Of a stretch of 14,303 nt of DNA, positions 13,790 to 14,303 are shown in pieces. Positions within the stretch are counted from its first letter, which is position 1. The number at the start of each line of letters is the position of its first letter. Where the stretch lies: assembly GCA_028678555.1 (NCBI GenBank), contig JAJRDF010000009.1, forward strand, positions 1-14,303. Direction: 5' to 3'. Origin of the DNA: Methanomicrobiales archaeon. Its GTDB lineage: Archaea > Halobacteriota > Methanomicrobia > Methanomicrobiales > JACTUA01. The position numbers and the translations under genes are program-made. The notes below the pieces were generated by a model. That model searched no databases, had not been told where the DNA came from, and worked only from the letters and a program-made list of their open reading frames with translations.

Positions 13790-14119
13790 TCAGGGGGTGG
13801 GGGGTCCTTCCCGCTCGTAGATCTTCACGGGCCGGGGGAGGATACCGGGCCGTCCATCGGTCATCAGGCTGGTGTAGGAAAGGACATGGACATGATACTC
13901 CAGGTAGCCCCGGATGAACTCGGAGAGCCCCCGGCTCCGCCTGCCAAGGACCAGGATCACGAAGAACTGGACACACATGCAGAGGCCGGCGATGATGCCG
14001 TAGACAGCTGCCACGATCCCGATCAGAATGCTGTACACGATACGGATCAGGAGTTCAATCCTTCCGGCACTCTTCTCGTACGCAAAGAGCTCTTTCAGGG
14101 ATTCCCCGGATGTATCCAT
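13790..14119 (-). CDS. DUF4389 family membrane protein
   Basis: 109 residues. A cytoplasmic-looking head (1-20) is followed by one long or two close hydrophobic segments (about 23-59). Then come the motif LGRRSRGLSEFIRGYLEYHVHVLSYTSLMTDGRP, typical of DUF4389 (usually G-R-x-P-x-G-L-x-x-F...R-x-x-x-Y-x-x-L-x-T-D), and a proline-rich tail. The function of the family is unknown. The ATG at 14119 has AGGAGTGA five bases upstream. An extension to 14146 lacks a site of its own. It heads the minus-strand set with the 79-residue membrane protein. Confidence 0.8.
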   Translation of the reverse strand: MDTSGESLKELFAYEKSAGRIELLIRIVYSILIGIVAAVYGIIAGLCMCVQFFVILVLGRRSRGLSEFIRGYLEYHVHVLSYTSLMTDGRPGILPRPVKIYEREGPPTP

Positions 14120-14163
14120 GCAGATCACTCCTGAGTCAACCCCCACCCCATTAGGTGTTTCGA

Positions 14164-14175
14164 CCGGTTCACCGG
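14164..14175. repeat. short palindrome between divergent genes
   Basis: CCGGT-TC-ACCGG, a perfect 5+5 inverted repeat in the 94-base gap between the DUF4389 gene and the lipoprotein gene. It could be an operator serving either gene. Short GC-rich palindromes arise often in this base composition, so this is only a candidate. Confidence 0.3.
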
Positions 14176-14213
14176 ATCCGCATCCTTGATGGGCCGGGAC
14201 GGTACAGGAGAGG

Positions 14214-14303
14214 ATGATGCAACATCCGCATGCCTGGTCCCTGCTTCCTGCCCTCGTCCTGATCCTGGTTCTTGCTCTTGTGATAACCGGGTGCTCTGAA
14301 TCA
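14214..14303 (+). CDS. lipoprotein, N-terminal fragment (runs off the window)
   Basis: Only 30 codons are in the window. They form a lipoprotein-type signal peptide: a short polar head (MMQHPHAW), a hydrophobic core (SLLPALVLILVLALV) and a lipobox-like VITGC with the modifiable cysteine C27, followed by SES. The ribosome site AGGAGAGG (14206-14213) directly adjoins the first ATG, so the second ATG at 14217 may be the true start. The mature protein would be anchored outside the cell membrane. Its function cannot be told. Divergent from the DUF4389 gene. Confidence 0.75.
   Translation, partial: MMQHPHAWSLLPALVLILVLALVITGCSES

Overview
The window looks like a piece of a GC-rich euryarchaeal chromosome, most probably a methanogen of the order Methanomicrobiales. 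This is an inference from several signs: archaeal Shine-Dalgarno sequences (GGAGGT, GGTGA), TATA-like boxes 27-29 bases before the first codon of three transcription units, oligo-T terminators, frequent GTG and TTG starts, a cytoplasmic PAS histidine kinase with an archaeal-style H-box, a nine-unit TPR protein, and a C5-pathway tetrapyrrole operon without protoporphyrin-branch genes. No tRNA, rRNA, CRISPR array, transposase or prophage gene was seen.

Layout. Positions 56-850 (+) hold a flavodoxin-ferredoxin fusion (EFR1 type), convergent with a membrane metal-dependent hydrolase at 863-1753 (-). A soluble PAS histidine kinase lies at 1854-2894 (-). It is divergent from the main feature, a tightly packed plus-strand operon at 3090-10428: precorrin-2 dehydrogenase, hemA, hemB, hemL, hemC, cobA and ilvD. 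Every junction in this operon overlaps. It ends in a hairpin/T-run terminator near 10469-10494 and is followed by a non-coding stretch of about 390 bases with small hairpins. Then come a beta-carbonic anhydrase at 10821-11396 (+), a cysteine-rich thioredoxin-fold protein at 11382-11738 (-), a TPR protein at 11905-12894 (+), and a minus-strand group: a ferritin-like diiron protein (12945-13442), a 79-residue membrane protein (13525-13764) and a DUF4389 membrane protein (13790-14119). A lipoprotein starts at 14214 (+) and runs off the window.

How the genes work together. HemA, HemL, HemB and HemC convert glutamyl-tRNA to hydroxymethylbilane, CobA makes precorrin-2 from uroporphyrinogen III, and the first gene oxidises precorrin-2 to sirohydrochlorin. 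Sirohydrochlorin is the branch point to coenzyme F430, cobalamin, siroheme and the alternative heme route. The step between HemC and CobA (uroporphyrinogen-III synthase, HemD) is not encoded here. IlvD, an iron-sulfur enzyme of branched-chain amino acid synthesis, is joined to the end of the operon by a 19-base overlap.

Most of the window is conserved housekeeping content. I did not find a clearly new system. The points most worth checking are the missing aspartate in the precorrin-2 dehydrogenase, the four-cysteine thioredoxin-like protein with a probably leaderless transcript, the regulatory-type carbonic anhydrase pocket, the uncharacterised small membrane protein pair beside the ferritin-like gene, and the hairpin before the TPR gene.
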